Shown here one piece after another: positions 8,826 through 18,124 of a stretch of DNA of 64,000 nucleotides. Positions within the stretch are counted from its first letter, which is position 1, and each line of letters starts with the position of its first letter. The position numbers and the translations under genes are program-made. Source of the DNA: Trichococcus sp. K1Tr. GTDB taxonomy: Bacteria; Bacillota; Bacilli; Lactobacillales; Aerococcaceae. Where the stretch lies: positions 1-64,000 of the forward strand of contig NZ_JAQMHR010000007.1 in the NCBI RefSeq assembly GCF_028309625.1, given 5' to 3'. The notes below the pieces were generated by a model. That model worked only from the letters and a program-made list of their open reading frames with translations, had not been told where the DNA came from and searched no databases.

Positions 8826-8840
8826 TGATAGTCATTATAA
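8826..8840 (-). promoter_or_regulatory. PerR box and perR promoter -10
   Basis: The minus strand reads TTATAATGACTATCA, 13 of 15 matches to the PerR box TTATAATNATTATAA. The TATAAT inside it (8834-8839) also serves as the -10 of perR, so bound PerR would block its own transcription. Confidence 0.7.
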
Positions 8841-9080
8841 TTTACATTTAGCTGAATTCATCATATATCGATTTGCCGAAAATAGCAATACATAAGCCTC
8901 TAACATTCACAAAAAATGCTTACTTTTTATTATCTCGCCGCTGATGATAGCGGATGCAAGGCAACACTTGGCTTAGGATACTTTCATCCAATCTTTACAC
9001 CGGCCCCGGATTGGTATATTCTTAACTTGAAATGCTATTATTAGTCATCTACACAAATTATTGACATGGAGCTGAAACTT

Positions 9081-10178
9081 ATGAAACTTGGCGCCCGCAC
9101 CTTTAAAACGGGTCTCGCCGTCGCATTATCAATGATCGTCGCCCAATACTTCCGATTCGAAGGAGGAGGCGTCATCGCAGGTATTGCAGCCATCTATTCC
9201 ACCCAGCCTTCGCTTGGCCGTTCCTATACCAACCTGAAGAGCCGAATCATGGCCAATACAATCGGTGGCTTGGTGGCCGTTTTCGTTGTCATGACGCTGG
9301 GATATAACATCTATCTCCTCGGCATTTCGGTGATGCTGTTGATCGCCATCCTGAATTCCCTCAAGCTCGAAGACGTGATCGGGCTGTCAATCGTGACATT
9401 GATCGTCATCATGGTGGGCACGGATGACAATTTGATGTTAAGTGCCACCTACCGCGTATTGGAAACATTCATCGGCGTCATCATTGCCTTTTTGGTCAAT
9501 ACATTCGTCGCCCCACCGCGATACGATGAACGCTTGTACCACACTGTGGATTATGCCACTACCGAGTTTCTGATTTGGATCCGTGCCGGTTTGCGCAAGA
9601 ACACCGAGTACTCCATCATGAACAACGATCTGAAATGGGCGCGCACGCAGCTCAAAAAAATGGACAATCTCTATCAGTATTTGACTGAAAGCGGCTTGTT
9701 CAACAAAAAAAATAAATACCAGAACAAAAAAATGCTGGTCGTCTACCGCAAAATGATCCAAACGACGCGCTCCGCCTTCCACGTTCTGGAAGTTCTGCAC
9801 GATTACGAAAATGTGTTCTATCAGTTCCCAGCCGAAATGCGCATCATGATCCGCGAACGTTTGGAAACGCTGATGAGTGGGCATGAACAGATCATGCTAA
9901 AATTCAGTGGACGCGTTCGGGCTAATCAAGTCAATTTCTTTGAAGCCGATAAGGCCCAGCGTCATGAAATGATGGACGTCTTTTTCCAGCGCGCCCAGGA
10001 AGAAAGTGATTTCGGCAAATACAGCAGTTCCGAAAGCTACGGCATCATCCATCTGATGAGTGCCATCCTGGCCTACGAAGACGATCTGGTTCACTTCAAC
10101 AAACTGGTCCGCAGCTACAAAGCGACTCCGGGCAATATATCCAAGAACATAAAAAATATCGAAGACATCATCCACTGA
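9081..10178 (+). CDS. FUSC/ArAE-family membrane protein (aromatic acid exporter-like)
   Basis: A 365-residue protein with about four or five hydrophobic helices in the first 150 residues (for example LAVALSMIVAQYF and LLGISVMLLIAIL) and a long charged cytoplasmic half. This is the layout of the DUF939/ArAE_1 family, related to the FUSC aromatic-acid efflux proteins. The conserved FKTGLAVALS and YSTQPSLGRSY segments are present. I start it at 9081 because GGAG lies 8 bp upstream; the ATG at 9066 has no ribosome site. The substrate is unknown. It is a single gene between perR and a bidirectional terminator. Confidence 0.75.
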   Translation: MKLGARTFKTGLAVALSMIVAQYFRFEGGGVIAGIAAIYSTQPSLGRSYTNLKSRIMANTIGGLVAVFVVMTLGYNIYLLGISVMLLIAILNSLKLEDVIGLSIVTLIVIMVGTDDNLMLSATYRVLETFIGVIIAFLVNTFVAPPRYDERLYHTVDYATTEFLIWIRAGLRKNTEYSIMNNDLKWARTQLKKMDNLYQYLTESGLFNKKNKYQNKKMLVVYRKMIQTTRSAFHVLEVLHDYENVFYQFPAEMRIMIRERLETLMSGHEQIMLKFSGRVRANQVNFFEADKAQRHEMMDVFFQRAQEESDFGKYSSSESYGIIHLMSAILAYEDDLVHFNKLVRSYKATPGNISKNIKNIEDIIH

Positions 10179-10207
10179 CCTGCCTATTCCGCTTTTCAGG
10201 ATCTGCA

Positions 10208-10265
10208 AAAAGAGGCGCGCCATCGACCAAGAATAATTTCTGGTCGATGGCGCGCCTCTTTTATA
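10208..10265. terminator. bidirectional terminator
   Basis: A 20-bp near-perfect stem (around 10209-10229 with 10241-10261) has T-runs on both sides and separates the convergent membrane-protein and HAD genes. Confidence 0.88.
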
Positions 10266-10287
10266 TATTCCGGAAACATTTTTGGGT

Positions 10288-11100
10288 CTAGCTTTGGAAA
10301 GCCCAATTCTCGATAGCATGGGCCACGCCGTCTTCTTCGTTGGATAAGGTAATTTCATTCGCGATGCTCTTCAGATTATCGGTTCCGTTGGACATCACGA
10401 CACCCAGACCGGCAACTTGGATCATTTCATAATCGTTCTCGCCGTCGCCCAACGCCATTACTTCCTCCATCTCGATACCCAAATGATGCGCCAATTTAGA
10501 CAACGCGGTGCCCTTATTCGAGCTCTTCTCCATTACTTCCATAAGGAAATCCTGGCTACGGACGATATAGAAGTCATCACGCATCTTGTCGGGAATGGCC
10601 GAATCGATGACGTCCACCTCATTCGGTTCGCCGATGTAAAGGATCTTCATCAAACCCATCTCTTCGCTTACCGCTGTGGGATCCAATACACTGATGTCCA
10701 TGTTGACGAGGGTGGCATCCTTCTGCATCGATTCCGTCACTTCATCTTCCAAGCTGTAATAATGGTGCTCGCCAACCAACAGTGTCCCAACAGAAAAACC
10801 TTTTCCGAACTCGTAAATTTCCTGCACTTCAGCAAGCGTCAACGTTTTTTTGTAGACCGTTTCGTCCGTGTCCGCACGCAGAATGTAGGCGCCATTCTGT
10901 GCAATAATATAGTCCTCATGTTCCCCGAAGCCCAACTCATCGGCATACGGCTTGATGCCCGCAGGCGGACGGCCGGTGCAAAGTACGATTTTGATGCCGC
11001 GGCGCATTGCCTCTTGGATCGTCTCTTTCACTTTTTGCGTCATTACTTTCTGTTCATTGACCAACGTGCCATCGATATCGATCGCTATCATTTTTATCAT
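10288..11100 (-). CDS. Cof-type HAD-IIB phosphatase
   Basis: A 270-residue HAD hydrolase of the Cof/YidA subfamily, which dephosphorylates sugar phosphates and similar metabolites. Motif I is IDIDGTLVN with both aspartates, motif II is LCTGRP, and motifs III/IV are the late Lys plus GDGENDYEMI. The Cof-type cap lies in between. Start chosen at 11100, preceded by AGGTGGGG at good distance; an in-frame ATG nine codons upstream lies before this ribosome site. The substrate is not predictable. Confidence 0.88.
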   Translation of the reverse strand: MIKMIAIDIDGTLVNEQKVMTQKVKETIQEAMRRGIKIVLCTGRPPAGIKPYADELGFGEHEDYIIAQNGAYILRADTDETVYKKTLTLAEVQEIYEFGKGFSVGTLLVGEHHYYSLEDEVTESMQKDATLVNMDISVLDPTAVSEEMGLMKILYIGEPNEVDVIDSAIPDKMRDDFYIVRSQDFLMEVMEKSSNKGTALSKLAHHLGIEMEEVMALGDGENDYEMIQVAGLGVVMSNGTDNLKSIANEITLSNEEDGVAHAIENWAFQS

Positions 11101-11240
11101 CTGTATACCCCACCTCATCTTTATCATTCAACATCATTCTCTGTCCATTGTACCAAAAAATGCTTCGGAATGTGACAATCTTGCATCAGTCCGAATGGAA
11201 AATGCCGCAAAGAACGGCAATCAAGCTGTCGCTTGGGTCC

Positions 11241-11380
11241 GCTAACTCCGGCGGCGCAAGCCTTGGCAGGAGCTAGTCAAGCATTCGGCGGCTCTTCTCC
11301 TGCCAGAATCCGGCAACCGGAGTTAGGCGCGGATTCGACCGCTGTCCTCCGACCAACCCTCCATTGGCCGGAGGACAGCT
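11241..11380. repeat. GC-rich intergenic palindrome cluster A
   Basis: The 340-bp gap between the HAD gene and pulA has no gene but nested inverted repeats: CTAACTCCGG (11242-11251) with CCGGAGTTAG (11317-11326), GGCAGGAG with CTCCTGCC inside it, and CTGTCCTCCG (11342-11351) with CGGAGGACAG (11369-11378). The CTCCGG core recurs in other intergenic clusters of this window. Confidence 0.6.
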
Positions 11381-11400
11381 CCGGATCGTTCTTTCATACC

Positions 11401-11429
11401 AAAAACGGTCGCCTCAAATGAGACGACCG
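11401..11429 (-). terminator. pulA terminator
   Basis: On the minus strand CGGTCGTCTC-ATTT-GAGGCGACCG is followed by five T, directly after the pulA stop. Confidence 0.85.
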
Positions 11430-11441
11430 CCCGGACTACCA

Positions 11442-13421
11442 TCATTTATTTTTTACAAGCACTGTAACGGAGAGGTATTCCACCCGGATGCGGGAAAGTC
11501 CTTCGACTATTCTCGGTTCATCCAAGTTCGCTTTGCCGTCTTCGATCAACACCCGATAGTCTCCGGCTTCGACATCAAAATCGATGGCATTCGTCTGGCC
11601 ATTGAAAATGACGTAGTATAACTTTTCCGTGTCCTCCAACTGATAGACGACGATCTGATAATCGGCTTTGAGTATGTTCATGTGCCCTTTGACATCATCA
11701 ATGGTCTGCAAACGGAATAACGGCTCCCGTTTGCGCAATGCAATCAAGCCTTTCATGTAATCCACAGCCTGTTTCATCTCGAAACGGCGGTGCCAATCCA
11801 TGCGGTTGATCGAATCCGGCGCATTGTAGCTGTTCTCAAGCCCGTTCTTTGTGCGCATAAACTCTTGCCCTGCATGAATGAACGGAATGCCTTGGCTCAA
11901 CAAAACGAAGCTGGTTGCCAAAAGATGACGCCGCATACGGGAATCTTCCTCATCCCACGGCATTGAAATCTTCAATTTGTCATAAAGCGTCAGATTGTCG
12001 TGCGCCTCCACATATTGCACTATCTGAGCCGGAGTCTTGTAGTTTCCTCGACTAGCGGGATAATACGCTCCGCCCTGCAGATTGGTCGCTACCCAACCTT
12101 CCATGAACGGTTTGCCGGTGACAAACCCAGTATCGTTCCCGCTGTTGAAGTCGGAACCTTTGATTGCTTCGCGCAACGCATCATTGAAATGAGCCACACC
12201 GGGCATGCGGTCCGCATTCTGTTGGACAGCCTTTTCGGAAGGAGGCAGATTGGTGTTCAGATTCCACCCTTCACCGAGCATAATGATGGAAGGATCAATT
12301 GCATCCAAAGCGACACGGATTTCATTCATCGTTTCGATATCATGGATTCCCATGAGATCAAAGCGGAATCCGTCCAGATGGAAGTTCTTCGCCCAATACG
12401 TGATGCTGTCGATGATGTATTTGCGCATCATATAACGCTCCGAGGCGGTATCGTTACCGACACCCGTCCCATTGGAGAGCGTTCCATCAGCATTTTTCCG
12501 GAAATAATAGCCTGGCACAGTTTTTTCCAAAGCATGCAGTTTCGGTAAATAGACGTGATTGTAAACGACGTCCATGATGACACGGATTCCCGCATCGTGC
12601 AATCCTTGGATCATTTCTTTCATTTCCAGGATCCGAACTTCCGGTTGATAGGGATTGGTGGCATAGGATCCTTCCGGAACATTGAAGTTCTGCGGATCAT
12701 AGCCCCAGTTGTATTGTTCCAACGGTTTCATCTCATTGACTGTGGAAAAATCGGCCATCGGCAAAAACTGGACATGCGTTACGCCCAACTCTTTAAGATA
12801 ATCCAGCCCGGTCTTGTCGCCATCCGCAGATAAGGTACCTTGCTCGACCACTCCAAGGAATTTGCCTTTGTTTGCAATCCCGCTTGTTGGGGAAATCGTG
12901 AAGTCACGAATATGTAATTCATAAATAATGGCGTCGACTGGTGAAGCGATCGGCTCCAATCGGGCTCCCCATCTTTTTGGATTCGTGTTTACTGCATCCA
13001 TAATGACGGAGCGTTCTCCGTTTGCGGTGGTCGCATAGCTATAAGGATCGACTGTTTCAACAACTTTGCCATCCGGAAAAGTAATGGCGTATTTGTAGGC
13101 AGTGCCCGCATAGTCCCCAATCATAATGAGTTCGTGAGTCCCTCTTCCACCGTTCCCCATCGTGTGTCTTTTCTTCTCTTTGCGATACAGACTTTCATAA
13201 ACGATTACTTCTACGCTGAGCGCAGTCGGAGCCCATAGCCGCAGAATAGTTCGCTGTGGTGTATAGAGTGCTCCCAATTCCCCATCAAATGAATACTTTT
13301 TATCAAAAACAGGCGACTGTACAAATTGCTCTAGTCGATCATCTAAATTATCTAAGTTATATTGATAATAAGTAGTCGATAGAACGTCAGTCCGTTTCCG
13401 TTCATCAACTTGTATGTACAT
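11442..13421 (-). CDS. pulA: type I pullulanase (GH13_14)
   Basis: A 659-residue cytoplasmic debranching enzyme that cleaves alpha-1,6 links in pullulan and branched dextrins. The type I signature YNWGYDP is at about residue 238. An N-terminal CBM48-like beta domain (around residues 30-120, with ILRLWAPTA) precedes the GH13 barrel: DVVYNHV, nucleophile Asp in FRFDLMG (about 353), Glu in MLGEGWN (about 383) and VEAHDN (about 473). There is no signal peptide, so it acts on imported oligosaccharides. The start has GGAGG 7 bp upstream. The promoter has a near-perfect cre, tying it to the maltodextrin genes at 1.5-7 kb. Confidence 0.93.
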   Translation of the reverse strand: MYIQVDERKRTDVLSTTYYQYNLDNLDDRLEQFVQSPVFDKKYSFDGELGALYTPQRTILRLWAPTALSVEVIVYESLYRKEKKRHTMGNGGRGTHELIMIGDYAGTAYKYAITFPDGKVVETVDPYSYATTANGERSVIMDAVNTNPKRWGARLEPIASPVDAIIYELHIRDFTISPTSGIANKGKFLGVVEQGTLSADGDKTGLDYLKELGVTHVQFLPMADFSTVNEMKPLEQYNWGYDPQNFNVPEGSYATNPYQPEVRILEMKEMIQGLHDAGIRVIMDVVYNHVYLPKLHALEKTVPGYYFRKNADGTLSNGTGVGNDTASERYMMRKYIIDSITYWAKNFHLDGFRFDLMGIHDIETMNEIRVALDAIDPSIIMLGEGWNLNTNLPPSEKAVQQNADRMPGVAHFNDALREAIKGSDFNSGNDTGFVTGKPFMEGWVATNLQGGAYYPASRGNYKTPAQIVQYVEAHDNLTLYDKLKISMPWDEEDSRMRRHLLATSFVLLSQGIPFIHAGQEFMRTKNGLENSYNAPDSINRMDWHRRFEMKQAVDYMKGLIALRKREPLFRLQTIDDVKGHMNILKADYQIVVYQLEDTEKLYYVIFNGQTNAIDFDVEAGDYRVLIEDGKANLDEPRIVEGLSRIRVEYLSVTVLVKNK

Positions 13422-13551
13422 GACATTACCTCCGAAAAATCTCTTTTCTGATGAAATTGCGTTTATGCGGATGGCTGTCGTGCGGCGGTCTCCAAATTTG
13501 TCTGCATATTTGTGAAATACAAAGTTTTGGACCTACACAGAACCCCTTTTA

Positions 13552-13612
13552 TAAAAACGCTTACATCTTTTTATTACGCCATAATTATACAATAGAAACG
13601 CAATAATATCAA
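13552..13612 (-). promoter_or_regulatory. pulA promoter with downstream cre
   Basis: Minus strand -35 TTGATA (13607-13612), 17 bp, -10 TATAAT (13584-13589). The cre TGTAAGCGTTTTTA (13552-13565) has a single mismatch and lies about 15 bp past the start of transcription, a roadblock position for CcpA. Confidence 0.8.
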
Positions 13613-13745
13613 TATTTCAAAGCATGTCTTAAGAAGTAAAAACAAAAATGTTTTTGTGTTATCCATAAACCAGTACTTTGTGAAGCATGGATTAAGAACG
13701 GTAAACTTATCTGCTTTTCCGTGAGCAGAAATCCGAAAAAAGTAT

Positions 13746-13788
13746 TAAAAAAGCCCGTATTTACCGGACAAACCGGTTAACGCAGACT
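13746..13788 (-). terminator. terminator of the SGNH-like gene
   Basis: On the minus strand GCGTTAACCGG pairs imperfectly with CCGGTAAATACGGGC and is followed by six T. It lies about 60 bp past the stop of the 13.8-kb gene. The rest of 13613-13847 shows nothing else. Confidence 0.6.
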
Positions 13789-13847
13789 TTTTCATGTGAG
13801 AATTTAATGAGAACATCTCGTATTCATGTCATCGTAAAAAAATAATT

Positions 13848-15041
13848 CTATGAAGCTGAATCTACCGTTGGAGTTTCTGAAGTCGATGATGAAGTATCCA
13901 TGCTGGGAACAGGCTCTTCGGTAACCGGTTCTACGTATGTCGGTTCAACGTATGTCGGTTCAACATATGTAGGTGCTACATATGTTGGTGCTACATATGT
14001 TGGTGCAACGTAGGTCGGCGCAACATAGGTTGACTCCTCATAAACCGGCTCCTCGTATACAGTCTCTTCGCTGACAGTCTCTTCGATTTCTGCGACAGGC
14101 ATTTCAGGAACGACTAAGTTCGGTGCAATCGGCGTGTAGTCAGGTTTCTCGCCTTCCACATACAAGCCCGCCGTCGTATCGATCATTTTTGTCAGCAGGC
14201 TGTTCGCGAACATTTCACCGTAAAGTTGCTGTCCGGCTTCATTCAATTCCAATCCGGCTGTATCAGTGAAGGTGGCCAGCACTTCGCTGCGATTCGACAG
14301 CTCAGCAAGAAAATCCGCATGGAGATCGAATAAAGGAACCGTGAACACAGCGTTTTCTGAAATCAGATTATTAGTGTAGTTCTGATAATCTAAAGTGCGT
14401 GAATTCCAATCAGACATTTTTGCTTCTGCAGGTGGCGGGGTCACCAATACGATTAGCGCATCAGGTAAAGCCGCTCTGATTTCATCATATATCGCGTAGA
14501 TGTTTTGCGTAGAATCGACCAAACTGATGTCAACCACCTGATCGGTCTTCGTCGGGATGGTGTAAAAAATCACATCCGGATTGATGGCGACCATTTCCTG
14601 AACGTACTGGCTGCTCAGAAAGACCGAGCTGCTGTCGGACGGATGGCTGAAGAATGATGTCGTCAGATTCTCGAGCGGATAATCGGCTTGGATTGCGGCG
14701 ATAGCAGACTTGGTCCAAGCCGCGTCTGCTGCGACATCCCCGAAGAAGGCGACATTGACTTCTTTCGTATGGTGATGAACATATTGCAGATAATCAACAA
14801 CCGTCGTGTTGCTTCTGTTCTCGGAAAAAGCGGCCAAGAACTGTGAATAAGCTTCGGATGTGTCGCTCTCTGCGACTGTCGACTCCTGGGAGGAAACCGT
14901 TTCGGAAACAGTTTCCGTCTGTTTTTCCACTTCGTTCAATAAAGCATCTTTTTCCCCGGCAGCATATTTATATCCAAAAAGAACAATCGCAATCGTAAGG
15001 ATACCCATGATGGAAACTAGTACTATTTCCCTTTTTTTCAT
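13848..15041 (-). CDS. membrane-anchored SGNH-like pseudoenzyme with TYVxP repeats
   Basis: A 397-residue extracellular protein with an N-terminal membrane anchor (IVLVSIMGILTIAIVLFGY, residues 6-24). The middle has the fold pattern of SGNH/GDSL hydrolases, but the key residues are changed: block I reads FFGDVAAD, with Val where the catalytic Ser should be, and the last block reads AGLELNEAG, where an active enzyme has D-G-x-H-x-N. Both Asp and His are therefore missing and hydrolysis is unlikely. The C-terminus holds seven tandem five-residue units TYVAP/TYVEP, then a Ser/Thr tail. It stands alone between two terminators. Possible roles are substrate binding or scaffolding at the wall; related proteins occur with polysaccharide acylation systems. 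Confidence 0.6.
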   Translation of the reverse strand: MKKREIVLVSIMGILTIAIVLFGYKYAAGEKDALLNEVEKQTETVSETVSSQESTVAESDTSEAYSQFLAAFSENRSNTTVVDYLQYVHHHTKEVNVAFFGDVAADAAWTKSAIAAIQADYPLENLTTSFFSHPSDSSSVFLSSQYVQEMVAINPDVIFYTIPTKTDQVVDISLVDSTQNIYAIYDEIRAALPDALIVLVTPPPAEAKMSDWNSRTLDYQNYTNNLISENAVFTVPLFDLHADFLAELSNRSEVLATFTDTAGLELNEAGQQLYGEMFANSLLTKMIDTTAGLYVEGEKPDYTPIAPNLVVPEMPVAEIEETVSEETVYEEPVYEESTYVAPTYVAPTYVAPTYVAPTYVEPTYVEPTYVEPVTEEPVPSMDTSSSTSETPTVDSAS

Positions 15042-15162
15042 TCTGACTCCTCCAATATTTTAATGATATTACAAATATTGACTCTATATTACAGATATAA
15101 TTATCTTAATATAACGGTGGTATTATTGCACGATATTTTTTTGTATAAGCGTATATTTCGAT

Positions 15163-15199
15163 AAAAAACCAGCCGATCATGAAGCTCGACTGGTTTTTT
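15163..15199 (-). terminator. terminator of the DUF402 gene
   Basis: The minus strand reads AAAAAACCAGTCGA, a loop, then TCGGCTGGTTTTTT: a strong hairpin with T-runs, able to work in both directions. Confidence 0.8.
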
Positions 15200-15213
15200 A
15201 TAATTTGGATTCA

Positions 15214-15759
15214 TCACGAGTTTTGCTGATTATGCGACAGCTGACAGTACCGCTCATACCATAAGTCGACGTATTCTTTGGAAAATGGACCTTTTTCTTC
15301 GTTGATCCAGCTCACCAAAATCTTTACGTTCTCTTTCAGGATATGATCGATCTCTTTTGGGTAATTCATGCGATTGCGATGCAATTCATACTCATCTACA
15401 TCAAGCAAACGTTTTTCACCATCAGGAAAAACTTTAATGTCCAGGTCATAATCGATGTACTTCAGTGCTTCCTGGTCAATCACATAAGGCGATGCCAGAT
15501 TGCAATAGTAGGAGACACCCTTTTGGCGGATCATGGTGACGATGTTGAACCAATAATGTTTATGGTAATACAACAATGCAGGCTCTCTGGTGACCCAACG
15601 ACGCCCATCTGCTTCCGTTACTAAGGTGTGATCATTACAGCCGATTATGGATTGGTCACTAGTTTTTAATACCATGGTGTCACGCCACGTTCGATGCAGG
15701 CTGCCGTCATGCTTATAACTCTTTATGGTGATGAATTCTCCCTCCCGAGGGTTATGCAT
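15214..15759 (-). CDS. DUF402 nucleoside tri-/diphosphate phosphatase (YgaC/Ntdp type)
   Basis: A 181-residue protein very close in pattern to Bacillus YgaC and staphylococcal Ntdp, which hydrolyse nucleoside tri- and diphosphates with a divalent metal. The core segments [35 protein letters not shown] and the acidic run [23 protein letters not shown] (cut here for length) cover the DUF402 metal site. The start is uncertain: ATG at 15759 fits family length, while a TTG at 15771 is in frame with a GAAGAAAG site nearby. It is monocistronic. Confidence 0.8.
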   Translation of the reverse strand: MHNPREGEFITIKSYKHDGSLHRTWRDTMVLKTSDQSIIGCNDHTLVTEADGRRWVTREPALLYYHKHYWFNIVTMIRQKGVSYYCNLASPYVIDQEALKYIDYDLDIKVFPDGEKRLLDVDEYELHRNRMNYPKEIDHILKENVKILVSWINEEKGPFSKEYVDLWYERYCQLSHNQQNS

Positions 15760-15882
15760 CACGGTGCCCAACTTTCTTCAACTATTTGAGCCCTCGCCGG
15801 AAATCATTTCGGCGGAACTCTCAACTTTCAGTTCATTGAACAGTATATCATAAAATGGAAATAGATTGCGAAACTTTAGCTA

Positions 15883-17157
15883 TTATAGACCAAATTCTTT
15901 TCGGGTTTGTTGCTGGAATTGTTGCCACATTTTTTGCTGTGGCACCGGGAAGGCATAATCGGCAAAATCATTTTCGCTGACCCAACGGCATTGTTCGGGC
16001 AATTGGCTGCCATCGTTCGTCAACACGCGTCCGTAATAACCGGTGATGTGCCATTTGATGTGACTGAAGACATGATTGACCGATCCGGTTTCCGACTTCA
16101 GCCACACGGGCTTCAAGCCGTATTTCTCAGCCACAGCCGCTGAAAGCTGGGCCTCGAGCTGGTTAAAGGATGGCAGCTTTTTGTCGGCCTTCCTTGCTGC
16201 TTCTGTCAGCTGCGGGGAATCCTCCGCGACCAGCAATTCCGTCTGGATGATTGCCGGTTCTAGGGTTGCATCCACCGATTCCGGAAGCGCATCGAGGTCG
16301 AGCTGGATCAACGGAAAGGTCCAAAAATCCGCCAACAGGCCGCTGTTCGGACGCTTCTCCAAAAGAAACTGCTTCTCTTTGTTCTGCAGGATGACGCCCT
16401 GCAAGTTCATCGGCACCGGTCTTTTCGCTTTGCTTTTGACCGGATAAAGGTGCATCGTTCCGTTTTGGTAGGCTGCATTGAATGCCTTGATCGGGCTGAT
16501 CTCAGGCTGCGGATTCAGCGGCGAACAGATGCTCGAGCCCAAATCCATCAAGGCTTGGTTGAAGTCGCCCGGACGCTCCGGATCGATCAGTTCGCGCACG
16601 ATTGCTTCGAAAATTTTCCGGCTGGCTGGTTTGGCGACGTCGGCATCGATTTCGAACAATCGGCTCATGACCCGCATGACGTTGCCGTCGACTGCCGGCT
16701 CTGGGATCTGGAAGGCGATGCTGGAAACGGCTCCTGCCGTATACGGACCGATTCCCTTCAGCTTCGCGATTTCCTGCGGATCTTCCGGGAAAACACCGCC
16801 GTATTCGGCGACGATCTGTTGTGCTGCTTTCTGCATGTTCTTGACGCGGGAATAATAACCGAGCCCTTCCCAAGCTTTCAGTATCGCGTCTTCAGGCGCT
16901 GTCGCCAACGCTGCGATGTCCGGGAATTTATCCAGGAAATTGTGGTAATATGGGATCACTGTGTCCACCCGCGTCTGTTGCAGCATGATTTCCGACACCC
17001 AGATGCTGTAGGGATCGCTCGTGCGGCGCCAAGGCAAGTCGCGTTTCTCTTTTTCGTACCAATCCAACAAGGCTTTGCGGAAAGCATTTATCTTTTCGGC
17101 CGGCCACATTTCGATGCCGGCTGCTTTGAATATTTTTTCGTGTTCCGAATTTGTCAT
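15883..17157 (-). CDS. mutY: adenine DNA glycosylase MutY lacking the Fe-S cluster
   Basis: A 424-residue base-excision repair enzyme that removes adenine opposite 8-oxoguanine. The N-terminal HhH-GPD domain has RDLPWRRT, the catalytic Glu in SEIMLQQTRV, the hairpin LKGIGPYTAGAV and the catalytic Asp of VDGNVMRV. The C-terminal NUDIX-like domain (from about residue 250) reads 8-oxoG. After MDLGSSIC the cysteines that normally bind a 4Fe-4S cluster (C-x6-C-x2-C-x5-C) are replaced: only the first Cys remains, in CSPLNPQPEISPIKAFN. Cluster-free MutY is known in some lactic bacteria. Its ATG overlaps the recX stop (TAATG), so translation is probably coupled. Confidence 0.93.
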   Translation of the reverse strand: MTNSEHEKIFKAAGIEMWPAEKINAFRKALLDWYEKEKRDLPWRRTSDPYSIWVSEIMLQQTRVDTVIPYYHNFLDKFPDIAALATAPEDAILKAWEGLGYYSRVKNMQKAAQQIVAEYGGVFPEDPQEIAKLKGIGPYTAGAVSSIAFQIPEPAVDGNVMRVMSRLFEIDADVAKPASRKIFEAIVRELIDPERPGDFNQALMDLGSSICSPLNPQPEISPIKAFNAAYQNGTMHLYPVKSKAKRPVPMNLQGVILQNKEKQFLLEKRPNSGLLADFWTFPLIQLDLDALPESVDATLEPAIIQTELLVAEDSPQLTEAARKADKKLPSFNQLEAQLSAAVAEKYGLKPVWLKSETGSVNHVFSHIKWHITGYYGRVLTNDGSQLPEQCRWVSENDFADYAFPVPQQKMWQQFQQQTRKEFGL

Positions 17158-17993
17158 TATTCTGTTTCCTGTTCCTTTTCTTCGATATAGGCGGAGATCA
17201 TATCCCCCTGGTACCCTTTTTGGTAAAGGCCCGATCTCACTTTTTGCTGCAGCTCACGGCCCTTCGCTTTGCGCTCATAACGGCGCCAAAGCTTGTCCCC
17301 CTGCATGCGCAGTGCGGCCATTTCGTCCTCTTCCTCTTTTTCCGTTTCGATCTCTCCCATGACTTCCAGGACGATGTCGGAAGGGTAGCCTTTCTGATGC
17401 AGATGGAGGCGGATTTTGGATGCCGCTTCATGCGAAGAGACCCGGCTTTGTTTGCGGAGTTGCTTTTCGGCGATCGTTTGGGCATTTTCCAGCTGCAGCT
17501 CATGTGGATATTGTTTCAGGGAAAAGGCGATATCTTCTTCCGACAAGCCCTTCCCTTTCAGTTCATTCGCGATCAGCTGTGGCCCCTTCAGATTCAGGTT
17601 CGCCGCCGTGCGCGTATAGCTTTCGCCATAACTGCGATCATTGACGTAATTCTGATCCACCAGCCGCGTCAGCGCACGTTCGATCGCGTCCGGGCTGATT
17701 TCTTCGTCATACAGTTTTTTGCGGACCTCTTTCTCGCTGCGCAGACTGTAGGACAGATAATTGACGGCTGTCGTGTAAGCCATATAGTCGTAATTTTCCT
17801 TCTCGATTTCGGCGCTGCGTTCTTTCGTGAGCGTCATGCCTTTGTGCAAGCCGACCTTGATGAGCACGGCTTCCGATATCGGAAAGGAGTACTCCCCGTC
17901 GATAAAGACATTGAAGCGGTCCTTGCGTTTTTTCTGGACGGTTATTTTTGTTACGACAGGCAATTTTCCAGCCTGCTCTTCGGTATGATCCAT
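17157..17993 (-). CDS. recX: regulatory protein RecX
   Basis: A 278-residue modulator that binds RecA filaments and limits their activity. It is longer than proteobacterial RecX and typical of Firmicutes, with repeated three-helix units: YLSYSLRSEKEVRKKLYD, ALTRLVDQNYVNDRSYGESY and ELKGKGLSEEDI are recognisable. The N-terminal part (KITVQKKRKDRFNVFIDGEY) is a small beta extension common in the order. Its stop overlaps the start of mutY, giving a two-gene DNA-repair operon. Confidence 0.88.
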   Translation of the reverse strand: MDHTEEQAGKLPVVTKITVQKKRKDRFNVFIDGEYSFPISEAVLIKVGLHKGMTLTKERSAEIEKENYDYMAYTTAVNYLSYSLRSEKEVRKKLYDEEISPDAIERALTRLVDQNYVNDRSYGESYTRTAANLNLKGPQLIANELKGKGLSEEDIAFSLKQYPHELQLENAQTIAEKQLRKQSRVSSHEAASKIRLHLHQKGYPSDIVLEVMGEIETEKEEEDEMAALRMQGDKLWRRYERKAKGRELQQKVRSGLYQKGYQGDMISAYIEEKEQETE

Positions 17994-18124
17994 GTTCTAC
18001 TTCCTTTCGGCGAATCTCACTTGCTATTATACATGCAAAACACAAAAGGAACAAAACGTATGTTCGAAATCTTTATTTGGGCCGGTGATGGCTCAGGCCG
18101 ACTTGACCGTTCAGGCATGCGATG

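Noticed and set aside
13910-14035. Short direct repeats that at first sight could suggest a CRISPR array
   Set aside because: The 15-bp periodicity encodes TYVAP/TYVEP units inside the SGNH-like gene; there are no unique spacers.
16450-17190. 246-codon plus-strand open frame opposite mutY
   Set aside because: Antisense to a well-conserved glycosylase with all catalytic motifs; no independent coding evidence.
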